From: Cryomorphaceae bacterium
Lineage (GTDB): Bacteria; Bacteroidota; Bacteroidia; Flavobacteriales; Schleiferiaceae
Direction: 5' to 3'
DNA: 6,384 nt
NCBI GenBank assembly: GCA_003445735.1
Contig: DMCR01000097.1
Location: forward strand, 1-6,384
Below are positions 6,376 to 6,384 of the stretch, one piece after another. The notes beneath the pieces are model-generated. The model was not told the origin of the DNA, did no database searches, and saw only the letters and a list, made by a program, of their open reading frames with translations. The translations under genes and the position numbers were made by a program. Each line of letters opens with the position of its first letter. The first letter of the stretch is position 1.

Positions 6376-6384
6376 CGAATAAAA

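Noticed and set aside
1..6384. CRISPR array, insertion sequence, tRNA/rRNA or phage genes
   Set aside because: I saw no regular spaced repeats, transposase, terminal inverted repeats, or RNA-gene sequence.

Overview
The window looks like chromosomal DNA of a member of the Bacteroidota, probably in or near the Flavobacteriales. The evidence is the absence of clear Shine-Dalgarno sequences before the genes, A/T-rich start contexts, a perfect TAnnTTTG-type -7 box before the first plus-strand gene, and the protein types (a short homogentisate dioxygenase and a eukaryote-like 4-hydroxyphenylpyruvate dioxygenase). GC content is roughly half by eye. This placement is inference; no rRNA or marker gene is present.

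Layout. Bases 1-471 (minus strand) hold the N-terminal 157 residues of a 2-oxopent-4-enoate hydratase (MhpD/DmpE family), cut by the window edge. A 61-bp divergent promoter region separates it from a plus-strand tyrosine-degradation cluster: homogentisate 1,2-dioxygenase (533-1690), 4-hydroxyphenylpyruvate dioxygenase (1700-2824) and fumarylacetoacetase (2846-4126). A terminator-like hairpin (4130-4161) follows. Then come the two subunits of a 3-oxoacid CoA-transferase (4192-4911 and 4914-5573) and a second likely terminator (about 5578-5607). A 250-bp convergent intergenic region with striking inverted repeats leads to a minus-strand TetR-family regulator (5824-6351), whose start and promoter sit in an operator-like palindrome.

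Together the five plus-strand genes give a nearly complete route from 4-hydroxyphenylpyruvate via homogentisate to fumarate and acetoacetate, with acetoacetate activated to acetoacetyl-CoA at the expense of succinyl-CoA. No maleylacetoacetate isomerase is encoded here. The divergent hydratase belongs to a different aromatic route (meta-cleavage, or the bacterial 2-aminomuconate branch of tryptophan/kynurenine degradation), so two aromatic-catabolism blocks appear to abut. The enzymes are all well-known families. The least ordinary signals are the palindromes at both ends of tetR, which share a 15-bp motif with 12 identical positions. I see no mobile element, CRISPR array, RNA gene or clearly undescribed system.
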